From assembly GCA_003212375.1 (NCBI GenBank), contig QCPY01000002.1, positions 35,785-99,784 on the forward strand: 64,000 nucleotides of DNA, written 5' to 3'. The position numbers were made by a program, and so were the translations under genes. The notes under the pieces were generated by a model that ran no database searches, was not told the origin of the DNA, and worked only from the letters and a program-made list of their open reading frames with translations. The DNA comes from Prochlorococcus sp. AG-442-N17 (GTDB taxonomy: Bacteria; Cyanobacteriota; Cyanobacteriia; PCC-6307; Cyanobiaceae). Positions 47,954 to 61,310 of this stretch are shown here, in pieces. Position 1 is the first letter of the stretch; each line of letters opens with the position of its first letter.

Positions 47954-49519
47954 ATGGAAAAGAATTATTTAGGAACTCTTGCAATTGATTTGGGAAATAC
48001 AAATACTGTAATTGCTTTTCAAGATGAGAAAGATAAAGATGCAATTTTAATAGAAATACCTGGTATTACATCCTCTCCAGGTGTTGTACCATCAGTAGTC
48101 TGGTTCGAAGGCGAGGGGGAAATGGCAAGAATTGGGGTATCTGCATTGCAAAAGAAAAATTTCACTAATTCAGAAATATATTTTCATTCAAATTTTAAAA
48201 GATTAATTGATAATCCTATTGAAAGACATAATAAGAAATTTTTGACTCCTAAAGAGTCAGGTGAAAAATTCTTTCAAATTCTTTGGCAAAACATTCCAAA
48301 AGAATTAGACATTAAGAGGTTAGTTTTAACAGCTCCAATTGACATTTATAAAGGTTATAGACAGTGGTTAATTAATCTCTGTAAAAATTTAGCAATAGAT
48401 GAGGTTGCTTTAGTGGATGAACCGACTGCTGCTGGTATTGGCGTTAATGTACCCTTAGGTTCGAAAATTATGATAATCGATATTGGAGGAAGTACTATCG
48501 ACATGAGTATAATCAAAACACAAGGTGGTGAAGGGAAATCTGCCCCCATAGCAGAACTTTTAAAATTTCAAGGAAGGGATTTGAGTGACACTTCTAAGCA
48601 AAAAGTAAGATGTGCAGAAATAATCAGTAAATCGGGCTCAAAAATTGGAGGTAAGGATATAGATCAGTGGATTGTTAATTATTTTTTGCCTTTAAATCAA
48701 GATGAGAGAAATCTATCAATAGCTGAAAAATTAAAATGTAAGCTTAGTTCTAAAGAAATTAAATCTGAAAGAAGATATCTATTCTCATTATTTACATCAG
48801 AGAATCAAAAAAAAGAATTTTTTTTGAGTAAAGAAATATTCGAAAAGATTTTGAACGAAAATAATCTTCTAAGTCACTTACATTGCCTACTCAAAGATTT
48901 ATTAAACGAAGCTAGAGGTAATTTTTGTAAATTAGAAGATTTGAACTCTGTGATTTTTGTTGGAGGTGGAACACAAATTCCATTATTAAAAAAATGGATA
49001 TCTAATGAGATTGAAGGCATACAAATTAAGTCTCCACCTCCGATTGAATCAATAGCATTAGGAGCTCTAGCCATGACTCCAGGAGTAAAAATTAAAGATA
49101 TTTTGATTAAAGGATTATCTATAAAATTATTCAACAAAAGAGAACAAAAACATTTCTGGCATCCAATTTTTTCTAAGGGTCAAACTTGGCCAACAGAAAA
49201 ACCATTTGAGTTAATTCTTCAAGCTAGTAAAGATGGTCAAAATATATTTGAGATTATTATTGGAGAAACTAAAAAATACAGAAATTTTGATGTGATTTTT
49301 GAGAATGGTTTACCAAAGTTATCAGAGTTTCAAAATGAAGAAGAAGTTATTAAATGGAACAAAAAACCCTTAAAAATTAGATTAAAAAATCCTTGCAAAA
49401 TTGGAGAAGATAGCTTAAAGCTTTTTTTTCGTATTGCAAAGGATTCATCTCTTTACATTAGATGTCAAGGCATTAATAAAGAAGAGTTAGGCGAATTTAA
49501 TTTAGGGAGTATCTTCTAA
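47954..49519 (+). CDS. Hsp70-family (DnaK-like) ATPase
   Basis: The actin-fold nucleotide-binding domain is intact: LAIDLGNTNTVIAF (phosphate 1), DEPTAAGIGV, IMIIDIGGSTIDMSII (phosphate 2) and VIFVGGGTQIPLLKKW (adenosine). The C-terminal part (about 380-521) is short and shows no full substrate-binding domain or lid, so this is a truncated or specialised Hsp70, not the main DnaK (about 630 aa). Ends 18 bases inside pyrR on the opposite strand. Confidence 0.9.
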   Translation: MEKNYLGTLAIDLGNTNTVIAFQDEKDKDAILIEIPGITSSPGVVPSVVWFEGEGEMARIGVSALQKKNFTNSEIYFHSNFKRLIDNPIERHNKKFLTPKESGEKFFQILWQNIPKELDIKRLVLTAPIDIYKGYRQWLINLCKNLAIDEVALVDEPTAAGIGVNVPLGSKIMIIDIGGSTIDMSIIKTQGGEGKSAPIAELLKFQGRDLSDTSKQKVRCAEIISKSGSKIGGKDIDQWIVNYFLPLNQDERNLSIAEKLKCKLSSKEIKSERRYLFSLFTSENQKKEFFLSKEIFEKILNENNLLSHLHCLLKDLLNEARGNFCKLEDLNSVIFVGGGTQIPLLKKWISNEIEGIQIKSPPPIESIALGALAMTPGVKIKDILIKGLSIKLFNKREQKHFWHPIFSKGQTWPTEKPFELILQASKDGQNIFEIIIGETKKYRNFDVIFENGLPKLSEFQNEEEVIKWNKKPLKIRLKNPCKIGEDSLKLFFRIAKDSSLYIRCQGINKEELGEFNLGSIF

Positions 49520-50062
49520 GGTTTTATTACCCAAGAAAATACCTTCTTCACCATCAACTTCTTTTAAACATAAATATATAGTTTCCTTTTTGCTGGTTGG
49601 CACTTTTCTTCCACAAAAATCAGGCTGAATTGGCAGTTCTCTGTGACCTCTATCAATCATTACTAATAACATTACACTTTTAGGCCTCCCCCATGAAAGA
49701 AGGGCATCCATTGCAGCTCGTATAGTTCTTCCTGTATATATAACATCATCGACTAAAAGAATATCTTTTTTTTCTATGGATGTAGGAATATCTGTAGCTT
49801 TTATTAAACGAGTACCTACTCTATTTTGATCATCTCTATAAAAAGTTGGGTCAATAATTCCTTTTTTAACATTAAATCCTGTTTTAGCTAACATTTCTTT
49901 TCTCAAAACTTCAACGAGATGTACACCTCTCGTAGGGATCCCAACCAAAAGAAGATTATTTAAATCTGAAATCTTTTCAATGATTTCAAAAGTCAATCGC
50001 GAGAAAGTTTTCCTTAGCTCCTCTTCAGTAAGTATTACGATTCTTTTATTTGGATTGGACAT
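49502..50062 (-). CDS. pyrR: PyrR bifunctional pyr-operon regulator / uracil phosphoribosyltransferase
   Basis: The PRPP loop DILLVDDVIYTGRTIRAAMDALLSW is clear, preceded by NLLLVGIPTRGVHL and followed by VMIDRGHRELPIQPDFCGRKVPT, all PyrR signatures. It binds UMP-responsive mRNA leaders in other bacteria and has some UPRT activity. 186 aa. Faces gpmI, 137 bp away. Confidence 0.95.
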   Translation of the reverse strand: MSNPNKRIVILTEEELRKTFSRLTFEIIEKISDLNNLLLVGIPTRGVHLVEVLRKEMLAKTGFNVKKGIIDPTFYRDDQNRVGTRLIKATDIPTSIEKKDILLVDDVIYTGRTIRAAMDALLSWGRPKSVMLLVMIDRGHRELPIQPDFCGRKVPTSKKETIYLCLKEVDGEEGIFLGNKTLEDTP

Positions 50063-50199
50063 AGTTCACTTAAAATTAATATTGTTCAATTTCCTTAATA
50101 AATTAGCAAAAGCTAACTAAATTATATAAAAATTGTATGGAACAGCTTTTAAGGCTAAATTGAAGATTACTTCTTTAAAACGCCCATTTTAATTAAGAT

Positions 50200-51822
50200 A
50201 TGTCAAAGATTAGCAGCAAAAATATAAATAAAATAAAAGCTTCTGTAAGTCCAGTAGTTCTTGCAATTCTTGATGGATGGGGACACAGAGAAGAAACTTT
50301 AGATAATGCTATAAAAAAAGCCAACACTCCTGTAATGGACTCTTTATGGCACGCATATCCTCATACTCTTGTTAGTGCAAGTGGAGCTGATGTGGGTTTA
50401 CCAAATGGTCAAATGGGTAATTCTGAAGTGGGCCATCTAACAATTGGTTCAGGAAGAATAATTCAACAAGAACTTGTAAGAATTACAAATATCGTTAAGA
50501 ATAACCAGTTAAATCAAATAGAAGAGTTAAAAGAAATAGCTAATTCAATTAAGAAAAAGAAAGGAACTTTACATATCACAGGTTTATGTTCAGATGGAGG
50601 CGTTCATAGCCACATTGATCATTTATTAGGATTAATAAAATGGGCCTCTGAAGTTGGATTAGAAAAAGTAGCAATTCATGTTATTACAGATGGAAGAGAT
50701 ACTCCAGCAAAAAGTGCATCGAACTATATAAAACAAATAGAAGATTGTATAAAAAAATTTAAAGTTGGAGAAATAGCATCTATATGCGGTAGATATTGGA
50801 TGATGGATAGAAATTTATTATGGGAAAGAACAGAAAAAGCTTTTTCAAATCTAACAGATCCAAATATCAAGGTTAACAATATCTCACCTGAGGATTATTT
50901 GAACAAAAATTATAGCGAAAATATTACAGATGAATTTTTAGATCCTGTAAGAATATCTAAAAATTTCTTAAAAGATGAAGATAGTCTAATTTGTTTTAAT
51001 TTCCGTCCAGATAGAGCTAGGCAAATAATAAAGGCTCTTTCAGAAAAAGAATTTAACGATTTCGAGAGAAAAAACATTCCTAATATAGATATACTCACTT
51101 TCACTCAATATGAACCAAATTTACCAGTGAAAGTAGCCTTCCCACCTGAATCACTCAATAATTTCATTGGCCAGATAGTTTCAGAACACGGTTTAAAGCA
51201 ATACAGAACAGCTGAAACAGAAAAATATCCGCACGTTACATATTTTTTTAATGGAGGGGTCGAAGTTCCTTTACAAGGAGAGAAAAGACATTTAATTCCA
51301 TCCCCACGAGTAGCAACTTATGATATGGCTCCCGAAATGTCTGCTGAAGAATTGGCAATTAGTTGCTCTAATGCGATCAAATCTGGTCAGTATTCCTTTG
51401 TTGTAATAAATTTTGCAAATCCAGATATGGTTGGACACACAGGTAATATGGATGCTGCTATTAAAGCTATCGAAACAGTTGATAGATGCATAGGTCAGAT
51501 AGTTAATGCTACAGGAGAAATGGGCGGTAGTATACTTATCACTGCTGACCATGGAAATGCTGAAGTAATGAAAGGTCCTACTGGAGAACCTTGGACAGCA
51601 CACACTACTAATAAAGTTCCTTTGATATTTATTGAAGGTGAGAAAAGAAAAATACCCAATATGGGTAATGAGATTTATTTACGAGACAATGCTGGATTAG
51701 CTGATATTGCTCCAACGTTATTACAAATATTAAATCTTCCTATACCGAAGGAGATGACAGGAAAATCGCTTATTAAAGAAATTGAATTAAAAGGGTATAA
51801 TAAAGTTATTCAACATGTTTAA
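50200..51822 (+). CDS. gpmI: 2,3-bisphosphoglycerate-independent phosphoglycerate mutase
   Basis: Interconverts 3- and 2-phosphoglycerate in glycolysis. The alkaline phosphatase-type metal site is visible: LDGWGHRE, then [11 protein letters not shown] with the catalytic Ser, DGRDTPA, and near the end ITADHGNAE and HTTNKVPLI. The phosphatase domain is split by the transferase insert as in all iPGMs. 540 aa is normal. Confidence 0.97.
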   Translation: MSKISSKNINKIKASVSPVVLAILDGWGHREETLDNAIKKANTPVMDSLWHAYPHTLVSASGADVGLPNGQMGNSEVGHLTIGSGRIIQQELVRITNIVKNNQLNQIEELKEIANSIKKKKGTLHITGLCSDGGVHSHIDHLLGLIKWASEVGLEKVAIHVITDGRDTPAKSASNYIKQIEDCIKKFKVGEIASICGRYWMMDRNLLWERTEKAFSNLTDPNIKVNNISPEDYLNKNYSENITDEFLDPVRISKNFLKDEDSLICFNFRPDRARQIIKALSEKEFNDFERKNIPNIDILTFTQYEPNLPVKVAFPPESLNNFIGQIVSEHGLKQYRTAETEKYPHVTYFFNGGVEVPLQGEKRHLIPSPRVATYDMAPEMSAEELAISCSNAIKSGQYSFVVINFANPDMVGHTGNMDAAIKAIETVDRCIGQIVNATGEMGGSILITADHGNAEVMKGPTGEPWTAHTTNKVPLIFIEGEKRKIPNMGNEIYLRDNAGLADIAPTLLQILNLPIPKEMTGKSLIKEIELKGYNKVIQHV

Positions 51823-51847
51823 ATTCAATACATAGCGATTTAGAAAA

Positions 51848-52072
51848 ATGAGTCAAATATTTACTTGGATATGGGTTGGTTCTGGAATTCTTCTCATACT
51901 TTTAGTTTTGCTTCATAGTCCAAAAGGTGATGGTATGGGAGGAATAGCTGCTAGTGGTAGCTCAATGTTTACCAGTGCAAGCAGTGCTGAGGCTTCACTA
52001 AATAAAATAACATGGACTATTTTGACAATATTTTTATCTCTTGCAATCATTCTCAGCGCTGGATGGATTTAG
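51848..52072 (+). CDS. secG: Protein translocase subunit SecG
   Basis: Two hydrophobic spans flank a glycine-rich loop (SPKGDGMGGIAASGSSMFTS), the SecG pattern. It aids SecYE-driven export. 25 bp after gpmI, the usual cyanobacterial order, probably one operon; shares the terminator with groEL. Confidence 0.93.
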   Translation: MSQIFTWIWVGSGILLILLVLLHSPKGDGMGGIAASGSSMFTSASSAEASLNKITWTILTIFLSLAIILSAGWI

Positions 52073-52115
52073 TTGCTTAAAACTAAATTACTTTTTACTT
52101 AAATTCATTTTAGAT

Positions 52116-52150
52116 AAAAAAAGGGGATTGTTTTTTAACAATCCCCTTTG
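52116..52150. terminator. Bidirectional terminator between secG and groEL
   Basis: AAAGGGGATTGTT and AACAATCCCCTTT form a long stem with a T-rich loop. A- and T-runs flank it on both sides, so it can stop transcription from both converging operons. Confidence 0.88.
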
Positions 52151-52169
52151 AACTAATAACTTTAGGAAA

Positions 52170-53831
<1,662 letters not shown>

Positions 53832-53855
53832 TTAATAATTTTTGAAACAAATAAA

Positions 53856-54167
53856 TTAGCTTACTACAGCTAAAATATCTTTTTCTGAAAGCAAGACGTA
53901 CTCATCTCCTCCCAATTTAATGTCTGTTCCAGCATATTTGCTGTACAAGACTTTATCGCCAATACTCACTTCGGGAGTTTGTCGAGAACCATCGTCGTTA
54001 AGCTTCCCAGGTCCAACCTGAGCAACTTCTCCTACCTGTGGTTTTTCTTTGGCTGAATCAGGCAAAAGAATGCCCCCAGCAGTTTTTTCCTCAGATTCGG
54101 AAACTTTAATAAATATTCTATCTCCCAGTGGTTTTACTGTAGAGACTGTAAGTGAAACAGCTGCCAT
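53856..54167 (-). CDS. groS: Co-chaperonin GroES
   Basis: The real start is [20 protein letters not shown] at 54167; the longer track ORF adds an upstream segment without support. [20 protein letters not shown] contains the mobile loop that docks on GroEL, and [15 protein letters not shown] is the core barrel. 103 aa. A K-box-like site lies 120 bp upstream. Confidence 0.96.
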   Translation of the reverse strand: MAAVSLTVSTVKPLGDRIFIKVSESEEKTAGGILLPDSAKEKPQVGEVAQVGPGKLNDDGSRQTPEVSIGDKVLYSKYAGTDIKLGGDEYVLLSEKDILAVVS

Positions 54168-54284
54168 AGATAAATGGATGGTCAAAAATGCGACGCTAAG
54201 CGTCAAAAATTTGGAAAGAGATTTACTCAAACCGTATGATCAACAACATAATCTGTTGAGTAGCAATTAAACCACTCTTTAACT

Positions 54285-54300
54285 GTGCGGTTGGCCGAAC
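54285..54300 (-). promoter_or_regulatory. K-box-like element upstream of groESL
   Basis: Minus strand GTTCGG-CCAA-CCGCAC, which fits the cyanobacterial K-box pattern GTTCGG-NNAN-CCNNAC reported for light/heat control of groE where HrcA/CIRCE control is absent. No CIRCE (TTAGCACTC-N9-GAGTGCTAA) was found here. A second structure, GACGC-TAA-GCGTC, lies just before the groES start (54191-54203). Confidence 0.7.
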
Positions 54301-54381
54301 CCAGTTAACGAATATACCCTCGGGATGGTAATATTTCGCATTATGAGCTGTTTTAAAATCAGCTAATCATCACCAAGTTAA

Positions 54382-55848
<1,467 letters not shown>

Positions 55849-55897
55849 CTTAATTAACTTTTATTTATAGTTTTAAGCTCTAAAAAAATTTAAATTT

Positions 55898-56302
55898 ATG
55901 GCAATTTCACTCAAGATCTTAGCTCCAAATCAAAATGTTTACGAAGGAGAAGCAGAAGAGGTAATTCTTCCAAGTACTACCGGTCAAATTGGTATACTTC
56001 CTGGACACATATCATTAGTAACTGCAATTGATATTGGGGTCTTAAGGCTGAGAATGAATTCCCAATGGAAATCCATAGCATTAATGGGAGGGTTTGCTGA
56101 AGTTGAGTCAGATGAAGTGATAGTTTTAGTTAATAGCGCCGAAATAGGTACGGATATTAATATTGAAAAGGCTGAAAATACTCTAAGAGAAGCAAAATCA
56201 GCAATTAGTAAATTTCCTGAAAATGAGAAAAGTCCTGAAAAGATTAAAGCTCTTAATGAAATATCAAAAGCAGAAGCGAGAATTAAAGCATCAAAAAACT
56301 AA
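55898..56302 (+). CDS. atpC: ATP synthase F1 subunit epsilon
   Basis: [40 protein letters not shown] is the beta-sandwich of the epsilon N-terminal domain; the C-terminal helices follow ([16 protein letters not shown]). 134 aa. Operon with atpD (49 bp gap). Confidence 0.97.
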   Translation: MAISLKILAPNQNVYEGEAEEVILPSTTGQIGILPGHISLVTAIDIGVLRLRMNSQWKSIALMGGFAEVESDEVIVLVNSAEIGTDINIEKAENTLREAKSAISKFPENEKSPEKIKALNEISKAEARIKASKN

Positions 56303-56305
56303 ATT

Positions 56306-56782
56306 TTATGCCGTACCACAGAAAGCAACCTCAGGAAACTTGAGTTTTGCCTCTTCCAATTTTTTAGTTTTACCCTCTTCTTGCCAATAATTTATTACTT
56401 CAGTAGCTTTATTAAGTATTTCAACTCTTTCATTATCTGTTATCCAACTTTTATTCTCTAGTTCACTCTTTAATTTTTCCCAAGCATCATCTCTTGGCCA
56501 AAAAAAGTAAGCAGTAAGGGGACTGGGACCTCCACCCACTATTTGATCTACTGATAAAGCTACATTATCAGGTAACCACAAAACCTTAATAATAAACCTG
56601 CCCTCATCAGGTTTAGGTGTATAGCCTGTAGGAACTCCATCTTCATCAATTTTAGCAGCAGCCAAAATTGTTTTTGCTCCCATCATCCCCGCATTTGGAG
56701 GGGTTTTTTTTGATTTTTGAGAATTAATCTTTTCTTCTTTTTGCTCCAGCGAATTCTCATTGATCTTATCTGATGAAGTCAT
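56306..56782 (-). CDS. Ycf65 / plastid-specific ribosomal protein PSRP-3 homologue
   Basis: The conserved core [40 protein letters not shown] and [13 protein letters not shown] identifies Ycf65/PSRP-3, a 30S-associated protein of cyanobacteria and plastids. An N-terminal 45-residue Lys/Glu/Asn tail is variable. 158 aa. Three bases separate its stop from the stop of atpC on the opposite strand. Confidence 0.9.
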   Translation of the reverse strand: MTSSDKINENSLEQKEEKINSQKSKKTPPNAGMMGAKTILAAAKIDEDGVPTGYTPKPDEGRFIIKVLWLPDNVALSVDQIVGGGPSPLTAYFFWPRDDAWEKLKSELENKSWITDNERVEILNKATEVINYWQEEGKTKKLEEAKLKFPEVAFCGTA

Positions 56783-56889
56783 TAAATATTTTTAGGGTTT
56801 AGTTAATAATTTATCAGCTTATGGTCACTTATAGATCATTTTGATCGAAAATCTTGCTTTTATTTATTCATAACAACTAAATCATTATT

Positions 56890-57048
56890 TTATCTATCAG
56901 AGGGCACTTCATAAAATTCGTAGATAGTTCTTTCTAAAGAATCCCAAAGATCTTTAGGGATATCATTTTCTTCTGCAAACATTCCTAGTTGACTAGCTAA
57001 GCCTCTTGCTTGAGATAATTTGTAATCGTGAGAGTTAGTTTTATTCAT
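56890..57048 (-). CDS. Small conserved hypothetical protein (52 aa)
   Basis: MNKTNSHDYKLSQARGLASQ continues LGMFAEENDIPKDLWDSLER: helical with aromatic residues near the end. Lies between ycf65 and pepP on the same strand. Unknown function; likely real because frame and composition are good. Confidence 0.6.
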   Translation of the reverse strand: MNKTNSHDYKLSQARGLASQLGMFAEENDIPKDLWDSLERTIYEFYEVPSDR

Positions 57049-57104
57049 GTTTAATTTTTATTCTTATAAAAAAAATAAATCTATTAAATGCATAAGTCAA
57101 ATAT

Positions 57105-58430
57105 TCAAGACTCTAAATCAGAAATTTCTTTTAGAGCGGCTTTACTGAGAATTTCTGGCTTTTTATCATTTACTAGAACATCATCTTCGATCCTTATTCC
57201 AATCCCTTTCCATTTCTCATCGATACTAGGTTGACCCTCAGGAACTGGGATCCTGTCGCTTATATAAATACCTGGTTCGACAGTGAGTATCATGCCATTC
57301 TGTAATGGAACATCATATTCTCCCATCCTGTATGCTCCAACATCATGAACGTCTAAACCAAGCCAATGACCAGTTCTATGCATATAAAGATGTTTATAAG
57401 CTCCCTTCTCAATTATTCCATCAGTGTCCCCTCTCAAGAGGCCAATTTCCTTTAACCCCTCTACCAGAATTCTTAAAGCAACATTATGCACATTAGTAGC
57501 GTTAGAACCTTTTACAGAATTCTTAATTGCAGTTTTCTGTGCTTCTAAAACAATTTCATATATAAGCTTTTGCTCTCTGGAAAACTTCCCTCCGATAGGG
57601 ATAGTTCTTGTTATGTCTCCATTGTAATAATCGATTAATGAACAGCCTGCATCAACCAATAATAAATCTCCATTTTTTAAGTCGGAATTATTTAATGTGT
57701 AATGTAATATGCAAGCATTATCCCCAGAAGCAACTATTGAGTTATAAGCAGGTCCTCTTGCGCCTTTTTCTAAAAAGAATCCTTCTATTAATCCTTGAAT
57801 TTGTCTTTCATTTTTCTTTGAGGCAATAGACTCCCTAACTAATTCGTGGGCTTCAGCTGAAATTTGAGAAGCTTCTCTCATCCTATTTATCTCAAAATCA
57901 TTTTTAATTAGGCGCATTTCATTCAGATAAATTTCAGGAGATTTTATAGAATTTGGTCCTATTCCCACTCTTGAACGAGCTTCAAGTTGTTGAGAGAATA
58001 TTTCCAAAACAATTTTTTCAATTTTAGGATGTTTACCTATTGAATAAACAATCTCTTCCGAATTACCAATATAAGATGATAGTAAAGCCTTAAAATCATG
58101 TATTGAATGAGCTTTATCAGCCTTAAATTCTCTTTCGGCTCCCTCTATACCCCATCGAAAGCCATGCCAAACCTCGCTAATAATGTCTTTAGGAGCAACA
58201 AACAAAATAAACCTTTCTCCTTTCGGCTTATGAGATAAGAAAAGGGCAATAGAATCAGGCTCATCGAAGCCAGTCAGATACCAAAAATTACTATCTTGTC
58301 TAAAAGGATATTCGCAATCGGCATGATGCTTAACTAAAGAAGCACTTGGAATAATAGCAACTTTACCATTTAATTTTTTTAAGAAAATTTCTCTTCTTTC
58401 TTCAAAAACTTTATTATTAGTTCTAAACAT
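57105..58430 (-). CDS. pepP: Xaa-Pro aminopeptidase (M24B)
   Basis: Removes N-terminal residues before proline. Dinuclear metal ligands are seen: LLVDAGCSLIDYYNGDITR (two Asp), HRTGHWLGLDVHDVG (His), LTVEPGIYI (Glu) and GIRIEDDVLV (Glu). The N-terminal domain DCEYPFRQDSNFWYLTGFDEPDS is the AMP_N motif. 441 aa is normal. Confidence 0.93.
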   Translation of the reverse strand: MFRTNNKVFEERREIFLKKLNGKVAIIPSASLVKHHADCEYPFRQDSNFWYLTGFDEPDSIALFLSHKPKGERFILFVAPKDIISEVWHGFRWGIEGAEREFKADKAHSIHDFKALLSSYIGNSEEIVYSIGKHPKIEKIVLEIFSQQLEARSRVGIGPNSIKSPEIYLNEMRLIKNDFEINRMREASQISAEAHELVRESIASKKNERQIQGLIEGFFLEKGARGPAYNSIVASGDNACILHYTLNNSDLKNGDLLLVDAGCSLIDYYNGDITRTIPIGGKFSREQKLIYEIVLEAQKTAIKNSVKGSNATNVHNVALRILVEGLKEIGLLRGDTDGIIEKGAYKHLYMHRTGHWLGLDVHDVGAYRMGEYDVPLQNGMILTVEPGIYISDRIPVPEGQPSIDEKWKGIGIRIEDDVLVNDKKPEILSKAALKEISDLES

Positions 58431-58503
58431 AAATCTTAGGTTGGCGAGTTTTATAAAAAAGTGGAAGAATGAATTACGAGATATTTAAAACTAATCAATT
58501 TTA

Positions 58504-59481
58504 ATGGAACCAAGTGTTTACATTCTAATTTTACTGATAATAATCATTTTAGTAGGCTCAGCATGTTGTTCAGGGGTAGAAGCAGCATTTTTAGCAGTTA
58601 ATTCTATAAGGATTTTAGAATTAGCATCAAAACAAAAACCAAAAAGTTCTGCTAATCAACTACTCAAACTCAGAAAACATCTTGGGAGAACTTTAACTGT
58701 AATCACAATAACTAATAATGGATTTAACATAATTGGGAGTCTCCTTTTAGGTGTATATGGGGCCTTAATAATAAAGAGTAGTTTCGGTTTAACATTGTTT
58801 TCAATTACTTTTTATGTATTGGTTGTATTACTTGGCGAAGTAGTTCCAAAAGCAATAGGTACAAAATTTTCATTACAAATAGCCATATTATCTGTTCCTA
58901 TTTTGAGGACGTTAAATAGTTTAATGAGACCATTCTTAATATTAATAGAGCAGTTATTTCCTGTTATCACTGCAGAGAACGAAATATCAACTGATGAAGC
59001 AGAAATTAGACAAATGGCGCAAATTGGCTCACAAAAAGGCTTAATAGAGGCTGATGAAGCAGCAATGATACTTAAAGTTTTTCAATTAAATGATTTAAAA
59101 GCTAAAGATTTAATGACCCCTAGAGTATCAGCACCTAGTCTTGATGGGTCCTCAAATCTTGATGAAATTTCAAAACTTATAATTTCAAATAATTCTCCAT
59201 GGTGGGTTGTTTTAGGCGATAAAGTTGACAAAATACAAGGGATAGCCAAACGTGAAAACTTATTAACTAGTCTTATTAGAGGAGATAATAAAAAGTTGCT
59301 ATCGGAATTATGTGAGCCTGTTGACTACATACCAGAAATGATCAAAGTAGATAAATTGTTAACTAGATTTGACAAGGATCATAAAGGAGTGAAAGTAGTA
59401 GTAGATGAATTCGGGGGATTCGTGGGAATAATTGGATCAGAAGCTGTACTCTCTGTATTGGCCGGTTGGTGGAAAAAATAA
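58504..59481 (+). CDS. CNNM/CorC-type membrane protein with CBS domains
   Basis: Three spans form a DUF21/CNNM domain (CCSGVEAAFLAVNSIRILEL and GSLLLGVYGALI), followed by a CBS pair from about residue 190 (LMTPRVSAPSLDG is the first linker and VVVDEFGGFVGIIGSEAVLS the second). Family handles Mg or Co efflux or was called hemolysin. 325 aa, no CorC-HlyC C-terminal domain. The next gene begins right after it. Confidence 0.85.
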   Translation: MEPSVYILILLIIIILVGSACCSGVEAAFLAVNSIRILELASKQKPKSSANQLLKLRKHLGRTLTVITITNNGFNIIGSLLLGVYGALIIKSSFGLTLFSITFYVLVVLLGEVVPKAIGTKFSLQIAILSVPILRTLNSLMRPFLILIEQLFPVITAENEISTDEAEIRQMAQIGSQKGLIEADEAAMILKVFQLNDLKAKDLMTPRVSAPSLDGSSNLDEISKLIISNNSPWWVVLGDKVDKIQGIAKRENLLTSLIRGDNKKLLSELCEPVDYIPEMIKVDKLLTRFDKDHKGVKVVVDEFGGFVGIIGSEAVLSVLAGWWKK

Positions 59482-59486
59482 ATACT

Positions 59487-60728
59487 ATGAAGCAGATTAA
59501 TATTGATAAAAGTTATTTACTTTTGAAAAAATGGTGGGAAAGTATAGATCTCACAAACTATGAAAAAAGTAATCTAAATAAAGAAATAATTTCTTTTAAT
59601 CAACAACTCTTTAGACTCAAAGAAAAAAAATTAAGAATTGGAATTTATGGTAAGGCAGGCGTTGGGAAGTCCTCTATATTAAATTTATTATTAAACAAAA
59701 AAGAGTTTAAAACCAATATCATCAATGGTTCCACAAAAAATACTGAAAAAAAAGAGTGGTCTTTAAAACATAAAAGCCTAAAAAGTATCGAATTGATTGA
59801 CTCTCCAGGATTTGATTTTTATGATATTAAAAATCCTGAACAAATATTCTCGCAAATTAATAGTTCAGAACTAATTTTATTTGCAATTGCTGGAGATATA
59901 AATAGAAATGAGACCTCTCAGATTTATTCATTTATCAAGAGTGGAAAAAAAATAGTTCTTGTCTTAAATAAAATTGATATGTGGAACGTGAATGATGTAA
60001 AAAATATATTGCAAAATATAAGATATAAACTTCCTCAAGATATAAATATCCCCATAATACTGAATTCAAAAGATAACATAAAGAATCAGATCACTGATTT
60101 AATAAATAGAGATGGCTCAAGTTTATTAACTCTAAACTCTCTTCAGTTAGCAGATAACTTATTCTTAAAAATAAAACAACAAAGACTAAAAAGAAGGCAA
60201 AGAGAAGCTCAATCTATTATTGGTAGATTTGCAGCAATCAAAGCATCAGGAGTAGCATTAAATCCATTAATTTTTCTTGATATTGCAGGAGGTTTTGCAT
60301 TAGATACTGCATTAGTTAACGAACTTAGTAAAGTATACGGATTAAATCTTAAAAGTGAATCAGCACAAAAAATCATCAAAAAAATTTCTTTAAATAATAT
60401 TTACCTTGGCGCCACTCAAGTTGGTATAAATTCATCTTTTAATTTATTACGTAAAGTTTTCTTAGCCACTGCTCCTTTTACTAATGGAGTATCGTTATTA
60501 CCATACGGACCAGTTGCTATAATACAAGCAGCAATATCAGTAAGATCCACAAGAATTATTGGGAAATTAGCGGCTAAAGAAATATTTAGGAAAAGCAAAG
60601 TATGTACTTTGGATCCATCTAACATAATCAAAAAAATTATTACGAAAGAACCTGAAATTTTTAACTATGCAAATGTTTATCTATCTAACAAAAATTTAGA
60701 TAATAATTTCGCTGTTTTTCTACCTTGA
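59487..60728 (+). CDS. Era-like/DUF697 GTP-binding protein
   Basis: The start is ATG of MKQINIDKSYLLLKKWWESI; the track TTG lies inside the CNNM gene. The G domain reads GIYGKAGVGKSSILNLLL (G1), DSPGFDF (G3), NKIDMW (G4). The C-terminal hydrophobic helices (PLIFLDIAGGFALDTALV) look like a DUF697/YcjF-type membrane-associated domain. Cyanobacterial members are linked to thylakoid or cell-division tasks in some species; the role here is unknown. Confidence 0.82.
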   Translation: MKQINIDKSYLLLKKWWESIDLTNYEKSNLNKEIISFNQQLFRLKEKKLRIGIYGKAGVGKSSILNLLLNKKEFKTNIINGSTKNTEKKEWSLKHKSLKSIELIDSPGFDFYDIKNPEQIFSQINSSELILFAIAGDINRNETSQIYSFIKSGKKIVLVLNKIDMWNVNDVKNILQNIRYKLPQDINIPIILNSKDNIKNQITDLINRDGSSLLTLNSLQLADNLFLKIKQQRLKRRQREAQSIIGRFAAIKASGVALNPLIFLDIAGGFALDTALVNELSKVYGLNLKSESAQKIIKKISLNNIYLGATQVGINSSFNLLRKVFLATAPFTNGVSLLPYGPVAIIQAAISVRSTRIIGKLAAKEIFRKSKVCTLDPSNIIKKIITKEPEIFNYANVYLSNKNLDNNFAVFLP

Positions 60729-61306
60729 CATTTGATACTAAAAATCGAATTGCTTTATTTGGAACTAGTGCAGATCCACCAACAATTGGTCACAAAAAAA
60801 TTCTTGAAGAATTGTCAGCCATTTATTCTAATGTTATTACTTATGCGAGTGATAACCCCAAAAAAAAGCACAAAGAAAATATTTTCTTTCGAAAACTACT
60901 TTTAGAATCACTAATAAAAGATATAAATAATCCAAAAATAATATTTAATCAAAAGATTAGTAGCCAATGGGCAATAGAATCCATTGAGCAATGTAAAAAA
61001 ATTTATGCTGTAAATAAACTTGATTTTGTAATAGGTAGTGATTTAATTACAGAAATTTCCTCATGGAAAAATTTTGAAAAGATTATCCACGAAGTTAAAT
61101 TACTAATAATCCAGAGAGATGGATATCCAATTGAATCTAATACTCTTAAGATGCTAAAAAGTAAAAAAGTTATCTTTGCAATTTCTTCATTTAATATTCC
61201 AAATATTTCTAGTTCAATGGTTAGATTAAATAATAATTATTCCAATTTACCTAAATCTTTAATAGATATAGTTAAAAAGAATAATTTATATGATTCTATT
61301 AGGTAG
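60725..61306 (+). CDS. nadD: Nicotinate-nucleotide adenylyltransferase
   Basis: Makes nicotinic acid adenine dinucleotide. The HxGH motif is seen as LFGTSADPPTIGHKKIL, and the C-terminal ISSFNIPNISSSMVRL holds the SSTxxR-like ATP-binding motif. 193 aa. It starts at TTG overlapping the GTPase stop and is followed by nadE, the next enzyme in the pathway, so the two form a NAD unit. Confidence 0.9.
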   Translation: MTFDTKNRIALFGTSADPPTIGHKKILEELSAIYSNVITYASDNPKKKHKENIFFRKLLLESLIKDINNPKIIFNQKISSQWAIESIEQCKKIYAVNKLDFVIGSDLITEISSWKNFEKIIHEVKLLIIQRDGYPIESNTLKMLKSKKVIFAISSFNIPNISSSMVRLNNNYSNLPKSLIDIVKKNNLYDSIR

Positions 61307-61310
61307 TTGA

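Noticed and set aside
54191-54203. GACGC-TAA-GCGTC as CIRCE
   Set aside because: The sequence and 3-base spacer do not fit CIRCE (9-bp arms, 9-base spacer).
54049-54270. ORF antisense to groES
   Set aside because: Shadow of the conserved groES coding sequence and leader.
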